Below, one piece after another: positions 6,874 through 14,372 of a stretch of DNA of 18,269 nt. This stretch comes from Paludibacteraceae bacterium. Lineage in GTDB: Bacteria; Bacteroidota; Bacteroidia; Bacteroidales; Paludibacteraceae. The notes below the pieces were generated by a model that was not told the origin of the DNA, ran no database searches, and saw only the letters and a program-made list of their open reading frames with translations. Every line of letters starts with the position of its first letter. Position 1 is the first letter of the stretch. The stretch covers positions 1 to 18,269 of the forward strand of contig JAEDFN010000035.1 in the NCBI GenBank assembly GCA_016292775.1, written 5' to 3'. The position numbers and the translations under genes are program-made.

Positions 6874-6904
6874 TTTGTAATTCAAAAAATTAATCGTACC
6901 TTTG
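6874..6904 (+). promoter_or_regulatory. Promoter of the ftsY operon
   Basis: TTTG at 6874-6877 and TACCTTTG at 6897-6904 with a 19-bp spacer match the Bacteroidota consensus. The predicted start near 6910-6912 leaves a leader of about 17 nucleotides to the ftsY ATG. Confidence 0.82.
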
Positions 6905-6927
6905 TTGATTAATAAAAATGTTGTAAA

Positions 6928-7881
6928 ATGGGTATTTTTAGTTTTTTATCAAAGAATAAAAAAGAGGTTTTAAACGATGGCCTTGAAAAAACAAAACAGA
7001 GTGTGTGGAGTAAATTATCCCGCGCTATCATGGGTAAAAGCGTTGTGGATGACGATGTTTTGGATAATATCGAAGAGGCTTTAATAACCTCTGATGTCGG
7101 TGTGGAAACCACTTTGAAAATTATTGAACGCCTGCAAACTCGTATCGCTAAGGATAAGTATTTAAATACAAACGAACTTTCAAATGTTCTTAATGAAGAG
7201 ATATGCACTATGCTCGCTGAAAACGAAACTACTGCAAATCTCTCTTTCGAAGATCCTCTTCCTGCAAAACCTTATGTGATAATGGTAGTCGGCGTGAATG
7301 GCGTTGGAAAAACTACTACCATCGGTAAAATTGCCGCTCAGTATAAAAAAGCAGGTAAAAAGGTTTGCCTCGGTGCCGCTGATACTTTCCGCGCTGCCGC
7401 CGTCGAACAGTTATGTATTTGGGGCGAAAGAGTAGGTGTGCCCGTTGTAAAACAACAGATGGGTGCCGACCCGGCATCCGTCGCTTTCGATACTCTCTCT
7501 TCTGCTAAAGCTAATGACGCTGATGTCGTTATTATAGATACTGCCGGCCGTCTGCATAATAAAATTAATTTGATGAACGAACTGTCGAAAATTAAAAACG
7601 TTATGAAGAAAATTGTGCCTGATGCTCCTCACGATGTTATGCTCGTTCTCGATGGCTCTACCGGTCAGAATGCCTTTGAACAAGCAAAACAATTTACTAA
7701 AGCTACTCAAGTATCTTCTTTGACGGTTACTAAACTCGATGGTACTGCCAAGGGCGGCGTCGTTATCGGTATCTCCGACCAATTTAAAATCCCTGTAAAA
7801 TATATTGGCCTCGGTGAGGGTATCGATGATTTGCAAGTTTTCGACAAAAAATCTTTTGTACAAACTCTATTCTCCCTGTAA
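6928..7881 (+). CDS. ftsY: Signal recognition particle receptor FtsY
   Basis: FtsY is the SRP receptor GTPase that docks ribosomes translating membrane proteins at the inner membrane. The 317-residue protein has the NG core only. The N domain helical bundle spans about residues 1-105. The G domain includes the P-loop GVNGVGKTT (122-130), the insertion-box motif ADTFRAAAVEQL (151-162), DTAGR (204-208), the specificity motif TKLD (268-271) and the closing GLGEGIDDLQVF (294-305). The long acidic A domain of Escherichia coli FtsY is absent, as is usual for short FtsY proteins, which rely on an N-terminal amphipathic segment (MGIFSFL) for membrane contact. It is the first gene of a probable operon with rimO and the HU-family genes. 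Confidence 0.97.
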   Translation: MGIFSFLSKNKKEVLNDGLEKTKQSVWSKLSRAIMGKSVVDDDVLDNIEEALITSDVGVETTLKIIERLQTRIAKDKYLNTNELSNVLNEEICTMLAENETTANLSFEDPLPAKPYVIMVVGVNGVGKTTTIGKIAAQYKKAGKKVCLGAADTFRAAAVEQLCIWGERVGVPVVKQQMGADPASVAFDTLSSAKANDADVVIIDTAGRLHNKINLMNELSKIKNVMKKIVPDAPHDVMLVLDGSTGQNAFEQAKQFTKATQVSSLTVTKLDGTAKGGVVIGISDQFKIPVKYIGLGEGIDDLQVFDKKSFVQTLFSL

Positions 7882-7899
7882 TTATCTCTTCTTTTTATT

Positions 7900-9204
7900 A
7901 TGCAAAAAAATAGAGTTGACGTTATTTCTTTAGGCTGCTATAAAAATCTCGTGGATTCGGAAAAACTTATGCGATTGTTTAAAAACGCCGGATTTAAAGT
8001 TTTTCACGATTCCGATAAGGTGTGCGGCGAATTCGTCGTCGTTAATACATGTGGCTTTATTGGCGATGCTAAACAAGAGTCTATTGATATTATTTTGGAA
8101 CTTACCGAACTGAAAAAACGTGGTAGAATAGGCAAACTAATAGTAATGGGTTGCCTTTCAGAAAGATATATTCACCAATTAGAGCAAGAAATCCCTGAAG
8201 TCGACGCATACTATGGTAAGTTTAATTGGTCTGATATGATAGATGATTTCGTTGCCCAAAGAAATAATGAGAAATCATCAAAGGATTTAAGAGTAGTTAC
8301 TACTCCGGCTCATTATGCATACCTGAAAATTGCAGAAGGATGTAATCGTACTTGCTCCTATTGCGCAATACCTATTATTACCGGTGCATACAAATCTCGT
8401 GATATCGAATCTATCGTTGATGAGGCTAAGTGGTTGGCGCATAAGGGAGTGAAAGAACTTCAGCTAATAGCTCAAGATTTAACATATTATGGTCTTGATC
8501 TCTATCACGAGCATAAATTACCCGAGTTGGTAAGCAGATTATCCGAAATCAATGGTATTGAGTGGATAAGACTTCATTATGGTTATCCGAATAATTTTCC
8601 ATATCAAATCCTTGATGTGATGCGTGATAACCCTAAGGTTTGTTCATATTTCGATATCGCTCTCCAGCATATTTCAGATAATATGCTCAAATTAATGCGT
8701 AGAAATCTTACCAAGCAAGATACGTTACGGTTTATCGAAAACGTCAGAAAGGCTGTTCCCGGAATTCACCTTCGTACAACTTTACTTGTTGGCCATCCCG
8801 GTGAGACAGAGGAGGATTTTAATGAACTAATCGATTTTGTGGAAACTCAAAAATTCGAACGATTGGGTGTGTTTGCTTATTCGCATGAAGAGGGTACTTA
8901 TTCCTATAAAAATTATAGTGATGATATACCGGAGGAGGTGAAACAGAGTAGAGTAGATAAAATTATGTCTTTACAAGAGAAAATATCACAATCAATAGCC
9001 GCCGAAAAAGTTGGTTCTACAATGAGGGTTATTATTGATCGTGAAGACCCCGATTTTTACGTTGCTCGCACCGAATTCGATTCCCCGGAGGTTGATGGAG
9101 AAGTTTATATTGATAAAAAAATTCCCCTTACTGTCGGTGATTTTTATAACGTGGAAATTATCGATAGCGATGTTTATGACTTATTTGCAAAATTAGTAGA
9201 GTGA
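7900..9204 (+). CDS. rimO: Ribosomal protein uS12 methylthiotransferase RimO
   Basis: RimO is a radical-SAM enzyme that adds a methylthio group to a conserved aspartate of ribosomal protein uS12. The 434-residue length fits. The N-terminal MTTase domain carries three cluster cysteines at Cys13 (SLGCYKNLVDSE), Cys51 (NTCGFI) and Cys85 (GCLSERY). The radical-SAM motif CxxxCxxC is Cys148-Cys152-Cys155 (EGCNRTCSYC). GHPGETEEDF lies in the SAM domain, and a C-terminal TRAM domain ends the protein. The SLGCxKNLVDSE form points to RimO and not to the tRNA enzyme MiaB. It follows ftsY by 18 bp and precedes the HU gene by 7 bp. Confidence 0.95.
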   Translation: MQKNRVDVISLGCYKNLVDSEKLMRLFKNAGFKVFHDSDKVCGEFVVVNTCGFIGDAKQESIDIILELTELKKRGRIGKLIVMGCLSERYIHQLEQEIPEVDAYYGKFNWSDMIDDFVAQRNNEKSSKDLRVVTTPAHYAYLKIAEGCNRTCSYCAIPIITGAYKSRDIESIVDEAKWLAHKGVKELQLIAQDLTYYGLDLYHEHKLPELVSRLSEINGIEWIRLHYGYPNNFPYQILDVMRDNPKVCSYFDIALQHISDNMLKLMRRNLTKQDTLRFIENVRKAVPGIHLRTTLLVGHPGETEEDFNELIDFVETQKFERLGVFAYSHEEGTYSYKNYSDDIPEEVKQSRVDKIMSLQEKISQSIAAEKVGSTMRVIIDREDPDFYVARTEFDSPEVDGEVYIDKKIPLTVGDFYNVEIIDSDVYDLFAKLVE

Positions 9205-9211
9205 TTGGTCT

Positions 9212-9490
9212 ATGAATAATAAAGAATTTATTACTCAATTAGCTAAAACAATGAATAGCACGCAAAAGCAAACTGCTACCGTGTTTTCTTGCTTTGTGGA
9301 TGCTGTTGTAGAACAATTGTCCAATGGAGATTCTGTTACTCTTGGTAATTTAGGACAATTGGAGGTGCGCAGGAAAGAACAGAGAAAAATAGTTAACCCT
9401 ACTACGAAAAAAACTATGCTTGTCCCACCAAAATTAGTGCTTAATTTCAAACCTTCTTCTTCTTTAAAATCTAAATTAAAAGAGGTATGA
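9212..9490 (+). CDS. HU/IHF-family DNA-binding protein
   Basis: This 92-residue protein is a stand-alone histone-like HU/IHF-family protein, which binds and bends DNA as a dimer. It shows an N-terminal helical pair (NNKEFITQLAKTMNSTQKQ), the GDSVTLGNLGQLEVRR turn and strand, and the arm motif VNPTTKK with the DNA-intercalating proline at position 63. The end (LNFKPSSSLKSKL) matches the closing FKPGKxLK pattern of HU. The sequence is somewhat diverged from canonical HU, so it is more likely a secondary HU paralogue than the main HU. Its stop overlaps the start of the larger HU-LysM gene by four bases (ATGA), suggesting coupled translation and perhaps a partnership. Confidence 0.93.
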   Translation: MNNKEFITQLAKTMNSTQKQTATVFSCFVDAVVEQLSNGDSVTLGNLGQLEVRRKEQRKIVNPTTKKTMLVPPKLVLNFKPSSSLKSKLKEV

Positions 9491-11262
9491 GTATGGATGA
9501 AGTAAATTTGAAATCGTTAGTCGATGTGTTCGCTTCAAAGGCTAAGATTACTAAAAAAGAGGCTAATGCCTTTGTTAAAGCTTTTCAAAATATCTTTATT
9601 GATGCTCTAAGTAAAGATAAGGTTTTGAAAATTACCGGATTAGGTTCTTTTAAGGTAACCCTTGTAAATGAACGTAGTAGCGTTGATGTTAATACAGGTA
9701 AACCAATTAAAATTAATTCTCACTATAAAATAGTATTTACTCCCGATTCTGAATTAAAAAATATTGTCAATTCTCCGTTTGCTCATCTCGATACAATTAT
9801 TATTGAGGATGTTGTGGATATGAGTGATGGTGAAGTTAATATTGATACTTTGTCCCAAGATTTAAAGAATTTATCAGCAAATCATACTGTTAGTTCCTTT
9901 CCTCCGGTTGATGAGGTAAAAACTGATGTGCAGTTAATAAAAACTGATAATGAGGCTGATAAGGTAGAGTCCCCTTTAGAAAAACTCGCTGAGCAAGCCT
10001 TGGAAATCAAATCATTACTTGCCGATATTCAGGGATTGAGTTCTGATGGTCAAGATACGACGACAGATGTTATTCCCAATCCGGATATTAATTCAGAATC
10101 GGAAAACCAACCAGATACCTTACCTAATTCAGAATCGGAAATTTATCCGGATACCGTAGTTAATTCTGAAAAGAAAATTACTCATGAAATAGAAATCTTT
10201 TCGGACACCGAGAAAAATTTGCAAACCGAAATTTCTGAAAAAGAAAGTGTTATATCAGAAACTGAGAATACTGCTCAAGAAGATATCATGTCGGATGCCG
10301 AGATAGTTTCCAAACCCGAGAATAGTGCTGAAGAAGAACTTGTTTCGGAAACCGACAATATTACAAATGATGAAATCGAGTCGGAAGCAGAGAAAGTCCT
10401 GCAAATCGATAGTGCAGCTCAAAAAGAAATCGTATTGGACGTCGAGAAAAAGCTTGAGTTAGAGCGAGAAACGCAGCCGAAAACAACTCTTGAAGGGGAA
10501 AACAACCCGATATTAGAAAAGGAACCTGAAGTGGGAAAAACTTCGGAGTGCGAAAATGTTAATAATTCTTCCGAATTGAAAGAAGAAAAAAATAAATCAA
10601 ATTCTCCTGATGCGGAAATGTTGCTTGCTATTCGTAAAGAGTATCAAAGAAAGAGGCGTCGCAGAGTTGCTATCATCTTATCAATATTGGCTATTGTCTT
10701 GATTCTTGCCTCTGCATTGGCATTGGATTTTTACTATAATGGATTTGTAAAACAGCGTTTCGATACAATTATCGCGATGAATAAAACTTCGGATGATGAC
10801 GTCAATGATATAGATAAAACCGATAAGCTGCATCATGATAATGATAATAACGTACAAGAGAGTGTGGTGTTAACTAATGATACTTCTGTTGAAATAGTTG
10901 ATACAGTGCAATATAATGAGCAAGATACTGCTTTTGACGATGCACCGGATACAAAGGAAACATCTATTGAGCAAACAGATATCTTTAATACACCAAGAGT
11001 TTATACCCGTTTCTTAGATACAATTCAAATGCCGAAAGATAGCAGATTGACGTTAATCTCTTTGAAATATTATGGCCATCGAGATTTTTGGGTCTATATT
11101 TATGAAGCTAATCAAAGCAGAATACCAAATCCAAATGTCATAGTTCCGGGTACAACACTATATATACCGAAAGTGAATGGAGCACTTATCGATAGCTCAA
11201 ATCCTCAGGCAATAAAATATGCTCGAGAATTACACGATAAATTCGTGAAAAAAGCTGAATGA
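9487..11262 (+). CDS. Membrane-anchored HU-domain/LysM protein
   Basis: This 591-residue protein has four parts. Residues 1-95 are an HU/IHF-type domain (LKITGLGSFKV, VNTGKPIKI, FTPDSELKNIVN). Residues about 96-385 are a very acidic linker with internal repeats. Residues about 394-414 form one hydrophobic helix, preceded by the strongly basic KRRRRR, so by the positive-inside rule the HU domain is cytoplasmic. Residues about 505-565 form a LysM-like domain (LISLKYYG, FWVYIYEAN, VIVPGTTLYIPK) that would be periplasmic. LysM domains bind peptidoglycan glycan chains. HU-LysM fusions are annotated in other Bacteroidota, but I know of no established function. A tether between nucleoid and cell wall is an inference. 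The HU arm lacks the usual intercalating proline. A second in-frame ATG at 9493 is possible. The gene overlaps the small HU gene by 4 bp. Confidence 0.88.
   Translation: MSMDEVNLKSLVDVFASKAKITKKEANAFVKAFQNIFIDALSKDKVLKITGLGSFKVTLVNERSSVDVNTGKPIKINSHYKIVFTPDSELKNIVNSPFAHLDTIIIEDVVDMSDGEVNIDTLSQDLKNLSANHTVSSFPPVDEVKTDVQLIKTDNEADKVESPLEKLAEQALEIKSLLADIQGLSSDGQDTTTDVIPNPDINSESENQPDTLPNSESEIYPDTVVNSEKKITHEIEIFSDTEKNLQTEISEKESVISETENTAQEDIMSDAEIVSKPENSAEEELVSETDNITNDEIESEAEKVLQIDSAAQKEIVLDVEKKLELERETQPKTTLEGENNPILEKEPEVGKTSECENVNNSSELKEEKNKSNSPDAEMLLAIRKEYQRKRRRRVAIILSILAIVLILASALALDFYYNGFVKQRFDTIIAMNKTSDDDVNDIDKTDKLHHDNDNNVQESVVLTNDTSVEIVDTVQYNEQDTAFDDAPDTKETSIEQTDIFNTPRVYTRFLDTIQMPKDSRLTLISLKYYGHRDFWVYIYEANQSRIPNPNVIVPGTTLYIPKVNGALIDSSNPQAIKYARELHDKFVKKAE
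10090..10197 (+). repeat. 12-residue tandem repeats in the acidic linker
   Basis: Three consecutive 36-bp units encode N-S-E-S-E-x-x-P-D-T-x-x (residues 202-213, 214-225) and a decayed third copy beginning NSEKK (226-237). Units one and two share a 16-bp identical string (AATTCAGAATCGGAAA at 10090-10105 and 10126-10141), which suggests fairly recent duplication. Confidence 0.7.
10255..10434 (+). repeat. Diverged 30-residue direct repeat in the acidic linker
   Basis: Residues 257-286 and 287-316 of the HU-LysM protein align end to end without gaps. Both begin SET(E/D)N and end E(L/I)V, and each contains S(D/E)AE at the same offset. The DNA has diverged more than in the 12-residue repeats just before it, so this duplication is older. 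Confidence 0.6.
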
Positions 11263-11386
11263 TAAGAGTAGATGCCTTTTTATTATTTGATATAATTACA
11301 ATAAACAGACCTTTTATACGTATAAATTATTGATAGTTGTTACTGATTTTATTATCTGCTTTCCATTAAAAAGAGTGGGAAAAAAC
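11263..11386. other. Gap before the bat operon, with one palindrome
   Basis: There is no gene. The perfect 14-bp palindrome TTTATACGTATAAA (11313-11326) lies 61 bp before the -33 element of the moxR promoter and could be an operator for a dimeric regulator. No GC-rich intrinsic terminator is visible after the HU-LysM stop, only a T-run soon after it (11277-11284). Confidence 0.45.
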
Positions 11387-11417
11387 TTTGTGGATAGTGA
11401 TAAAAATAGTACTTTTG
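11387..11417 (+). promoter_or_regulatory. Promoter of the moxR-bat operon
   Basis: TTTG at 11387-11390 and TACTTTTG at 11410-11417 with a 19-bp spacer match the Bacteroidota consensus. The start would be near 11423-11425, leaving an A-rich leader of about 40 nucleotides. No other good promoter is visible through to the window end, so the whole operon probably depends on this one. Confidence 0.8.
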
Positions 11418-11463
11418 TATTGAAATAATAAAAGAAAATATAATAGAAAATTAATTATAAGAT

Positions 11464-12459
11464 ATGAGTGAAATAGTTGATATTCGCGAATTAAATGAGC
11501 GTATAGAACGTCAAAGTTCTTTTGTTGATGCTTTGATGATGGGAATGAACCAAACCATTGTCGGTCAAAAACATTTGGTAGAATCTTTGCTTATCGGTTT
11601 GCTTTCCGATGGTCACGTATTGTTAGAAGGTGTACCTGGATTGGCCAAAACCCTTGCAATAAAAACTTTGGCACAACTTATTGATGCCGACTTTAGCCGT
11701 ATTCAATTTACCCCTGATTTGTTGCCGGCCGACGTAGTCGGTACTATGATTTATAGTCAAAAAAACGAGAACTTTGTTATAAAAAAAGGTCCTGTTTTCG
11801 CTAACTTCGTTCTCGCCGATGAGATAAACCGTGCTCCGGCAAAGGTTCAATCCGCACTTCTCGAAGCAATGCAAGAGCATCAAGTAACTATAGGTGAAGA
11901 GACTTTTGCTTTGCCGGACCCATTCCTCGTATTGGCTACTCAAAACCCAATAGAACAAGAGGGTACATATCCGCTTCCGGAGGCGCAAGTCGACCGTTTT
12001 ATGCTTAAAGTAGTAATCTCTTATCCTAAAAAAGAAGAGGAGCGCCTTATCGTTAATGCTCATGTTAAAGATGCTTTTCATAAAGTTTCTCCAATATTAA
12101 AAGTAGAAGATATCGTAGAAGCTCGTAAAGTGGTGAAAGAGGTTTATATCGACGAAAAAATTGAAAAATATATTGTGGATTTGGTGTTCGCTACACGTAA
12201 TCCGGAAGAGTATGGTTTGAAAGAATTGAGTGGAATGATAGCTTTTGGTGCTTCCCCTCGTGCTTCTATCAATATGGCATTAGCAGCACGTGCTTATGCA
12301 TTTATCAAACGCCGCGGTTATGTAATTCCTGAGGATATTCGTGCCGTTGCAATGGATGTTCTTCGCCATCGTATCGGTCTTACTTATGAGGCTGAAGCTA
12401 ATAATATCACTTCAGAAGAGATTGTTAATCAAATTCTTAATGCTGTAGAAGTGCCTTAA
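11464..12459 (+). CDS. MoxR-family AAA+ ATPase
   Basis: MoxR ATPases act with VWA-domain proteins as chaperone-like assembly or activation systems. The 331-residue protein has the family's features: Walker A GVPGLAKT (56-63), Walker B VLADEINRAPAKVQSALLEAM (116-136), the sensor region LATQNPIEQEGTYPLPEAQ, the arginine-containing DRFM, and a C-terminal lid domain with ASPRASINMALAARAYA. The DEIN form of Walker B is normal for MoxR. It is the first gene of the bat operon and is followed after 20 bp by the DUF58 gene, its usual partner. Confidence 0.95.
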   Translation: MSEIVDIRELNERIERQSSFVDALMMGMNQTIVGQKHLVESLLIGLLSDGHVLLEGVPGLAKTLAIKTLAQLIDADFSRIQFTPDLLPADVVGTMIYSQKNENFVIKKGPVFANFVLADEINRAPAKVQSALLEAMQEHQVTIGEETFALPDPFLVLATQNPIEQEGTYPLPEAQVDRFMLKVVISYPKKEEERLIVNAHVKDAFHKVSPILKVEDIVEARKVVKEVYIDEKIEKYIVDLVFATRNPEEYGLKELSGMIAFGASPRASINMALAARAYAFIKRRGYVIPEDIRAVAMDVLRHRIGLTYEAEANNITSEEIVNQILNAVEVP

Positions 12460-12479
12460 TCTTTTTAATTTGTTGTGCT

Positions 12480-13349
12480 TTGGAAACTTCGGAATTATTA
12501 AATAAAGTTCGAAAAATTGAAATAAAAACGCGCGGCCTTTCTAATAATATTTTCGCCGGCGAATATCATACTGCCTTCAAAGGAAAGGGTATGACGTTTT
12601 CTGAAGTGCGTGAATATCAGTATGGTGACGAAGTCCGTACTATCGATTGGAATGTTACTGCTCGTTTTCGAAAACCTTTCGTAAAAGTTTTTGAAGAAGA
12701 AAGAGAGATGACGGTTATGTTGCTTATCGACCTCTCTTCCAGTAGCTTATTTGGCTCTACAAGTGCGTATAAACGCGATGTTATTACCGAAATAGCCGCT
12801 ACAATCGCTTTTTCTGCTATCCAAAATAATGATAAAATCGGGGCTATATTCTTTACTGATAAGATAGAGAAATTTATTCCACCTCAAAAAGGTCGTAAAC
12901 ATATTCTTTTTATTATTCGTGAACTCCTTGAGTTTAAACCCGAGAGTAATGCTACCGATATCTCTCTCGCTTTGAGGTATCTTACCAATGTTATTAAAAA
13001 ACGTTGTACTTCATTCTTAATAAGCGACTTTATCGACGATAATCTTCAGCAAGATGCCTTTACTATTGCTAATAGAAAGCATGATGTTGTGGCCTTGCAA
13101 GTGTATGATATCCGTGATGTTGAAATACCTCCTGTAGGTCTCGTTAAGTTTAAAGATGCCGAAACAGGTCAACGTTTGTGGGTAGATACAAACTCCTCTA
13201 AAGTTCGAGAAATGTATAAAAAATATTGGGTAGATAGCATGGCTAATTTAAACCAAATGGTGAAATATGCCGGTATTGATTTCGTTTCTCTCGAAGTCAC
13301 GGAGGATTATGTCAAGGCTTTGATGCGATTATTTAATATGAGAAAATAA
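12480..13349 (+). CDS. DUF58 VWA-like protein, MoxR partner
   Basis: This 289-residue protein belongs to the DUF58 family, which has a von Willebrand factor A-like fold and nearly always sits next to moxR. Visible hallmarks are REYQYGDEVRTIDWNVTARF (44-63) and the metal-site motif DLSSS (Asp84, Ser86, Ser88). It has no signal peptide or membrane helix, so it is a cytoplasmic partner of the ATPase. The start is a TTG codon: no in-frame ATG precedes the conserved region, and the N-terminus METSELLNKVRKIEIKTRGL fits family members as I recall them. One base separates its stop from the next gene. Confidence 0.92.
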   Translation: METSELLNKVRKIEIKTRGLSNNIFAGEYHTAFKGKGMTFSEVREYQYGDEVRTIDWNVTARFRKPFVKVFEEEREMTVMLLIDLSSSSLFGSTSAYKRDVITEIAATIAFSAIQNNDKIGAIFFTDKIEKFIPPQKGRKHILFIIRELLEFKPESNATDISLALRYLTNVIKKRCTSFLISDFIDDNLQQDAFTIANRKHDVVALQVYDIRDVEIPPVGLVKFKDAETGQRLWVDTNSSKVREMYKKYWVDSMANLNQMVKYAGIDFVSLEVTEDYVKALMRLFNMRK

Positions 13350-13350
13350 T

Positions 13351-14358
13351 ATGAAACGTCTGGTTTTATCCTTATTGATATCTTGTTTGCCTTTGTGGTT
13401 CTTCGCTCAGTCTATCTCGGTTAATGCCGAAATGGACTCAGCTTGTATTTGGATTGGAGAACAAACGAAATTTACGCTTTCCGCCATCCAACCCAAAGAT
13501 AAACAAGTTGTATTTCCTCTATTTTCCGATTCTATTGTGAATGGATTGGAAATAGTGGATTATTGCAAAAAAGATACCGTATTACTTCCTTCCGGTGAAA
13601 TTAAAGTGTCGGAATCATATGTGGTTACTTCTTTTGACTCTGCTATGATTTTTGTACCAAATATGCCTATCGTTGATGGTAACGATACTTTTTTTACTAA
13701 CCCTCTGGTACTTAAAGTACTCTCTGTTCCGATAGACACTACTCAACATGCTATTGCCGATATAAAAAATGTGGTAAAACCTCCTTTTGATTGGATTTCT
13801 TTCCTTACTATTATCGCTATTGTAGTTTTATCGGTGATTGTAATTCTAATGATAATTTTTATTATTCGTTGGTATAAGAAAAAATTCAAGAAAGAAGATT
13901 CTGAATGCCAAGAGATTGTGGATAATCGTCCCGCTCATGTTATAGCGTACGAACAGCTTGAGTTGTTGAGACAGAAACAATTGTGGCAAAAAAGTTTGTT
14001 CAAAGAGTATTATACTGATTTGACAGATATTTTACGCCAATATATTGACAAACGTTTCAATATCTCGGCAATGGAAATGTCGTCAGAGGATTTGATCGGA
14101 GAATTTAAATCTCATAAAGATTTGAATGCAAATAAAGAATTGATGACCCTGTTACGCTCGATTCTCTCAATATCCGATTTGGTAAAATTCGCGAAATGGA
14201 TTCCACTTCCGGATGAGAATAGCTTGGCGTTCAATAACGTTACAAAATTTATCGATATTTCTAAACAAGAAGAAGTTGCTGATAAAGAGAGTGATGTTAC
14301 CGGCAATGTAGATGCTGTCAATTCAAATGATGACTCAAATAAGGTAAGTGTAGAATAA
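13351..14358 (+). CDS. Single-pass membrane protein of the bat operon
   Basis: The 335-residue protein has a signal peptide (residues 1-19, cut near FFA/Q), a periplasmic part of about 125 residues that looks like a beta-sandwich as in BatD-type proteins (SISVNAEMDSACIWIGEQTKF at the start), one strong membrane helix at about 150-172, and a cytoplasmic C-terminal part with YEQLELLRQKQLWQ and DLTDILRQYIDKRF, resembling the DUF4381-type cytoplasmic domains found in these operons. The likely role is to connect periplasmic events to the cytoplasmic MoxR/DUF58 pair; this is inferred from its place between DUF58 and BatA. I do not recognise a gene symbol for it. Confidence 0.8.
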   Translation: MKRLVLSLLISCLPLWFFAQSISVNAEMDSACIWIGEQTKFTLSAIQPKDKQVVFPLFSDSIVNGLEIVDYCKKDTVLLPSGEIKVSESYVVTSFDSAMIFVPNMPIVDGNDTFFTNPLVLKVLSVPIDTTQHAIADIKNVVKPPFDWISFLTIIAIVVLSVIVILMIIFIIRWYKKKFKKEDSECQEIVDNRPAHVIAYEQLELLRQKQLWQKSLFKEYYTDLTDILRQYIDKRFNISAMEMSSEDLIGEFKSHKDLNANKELMTLLRSILSISDLVKFAKWIPLPDENSLAFNNVTKFIDISKQEEVADKESDVTGNVDAVNSNDDSNKVSVE

Positions 14359-14372
14359 TAATTTTTTGTACT

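Noticed and set aside
7411..7863. Open frame of 150 codons on the minus strand
   Set aside because: It is antisense to the G domain of ftsY, no motif is recognised, and the ftsY reading is certain.
11623..12081. Open frame of 152 codons on the minus strand
   Set aside because: It is antisense to the MoxR Walker motifs and has no family resemblance.
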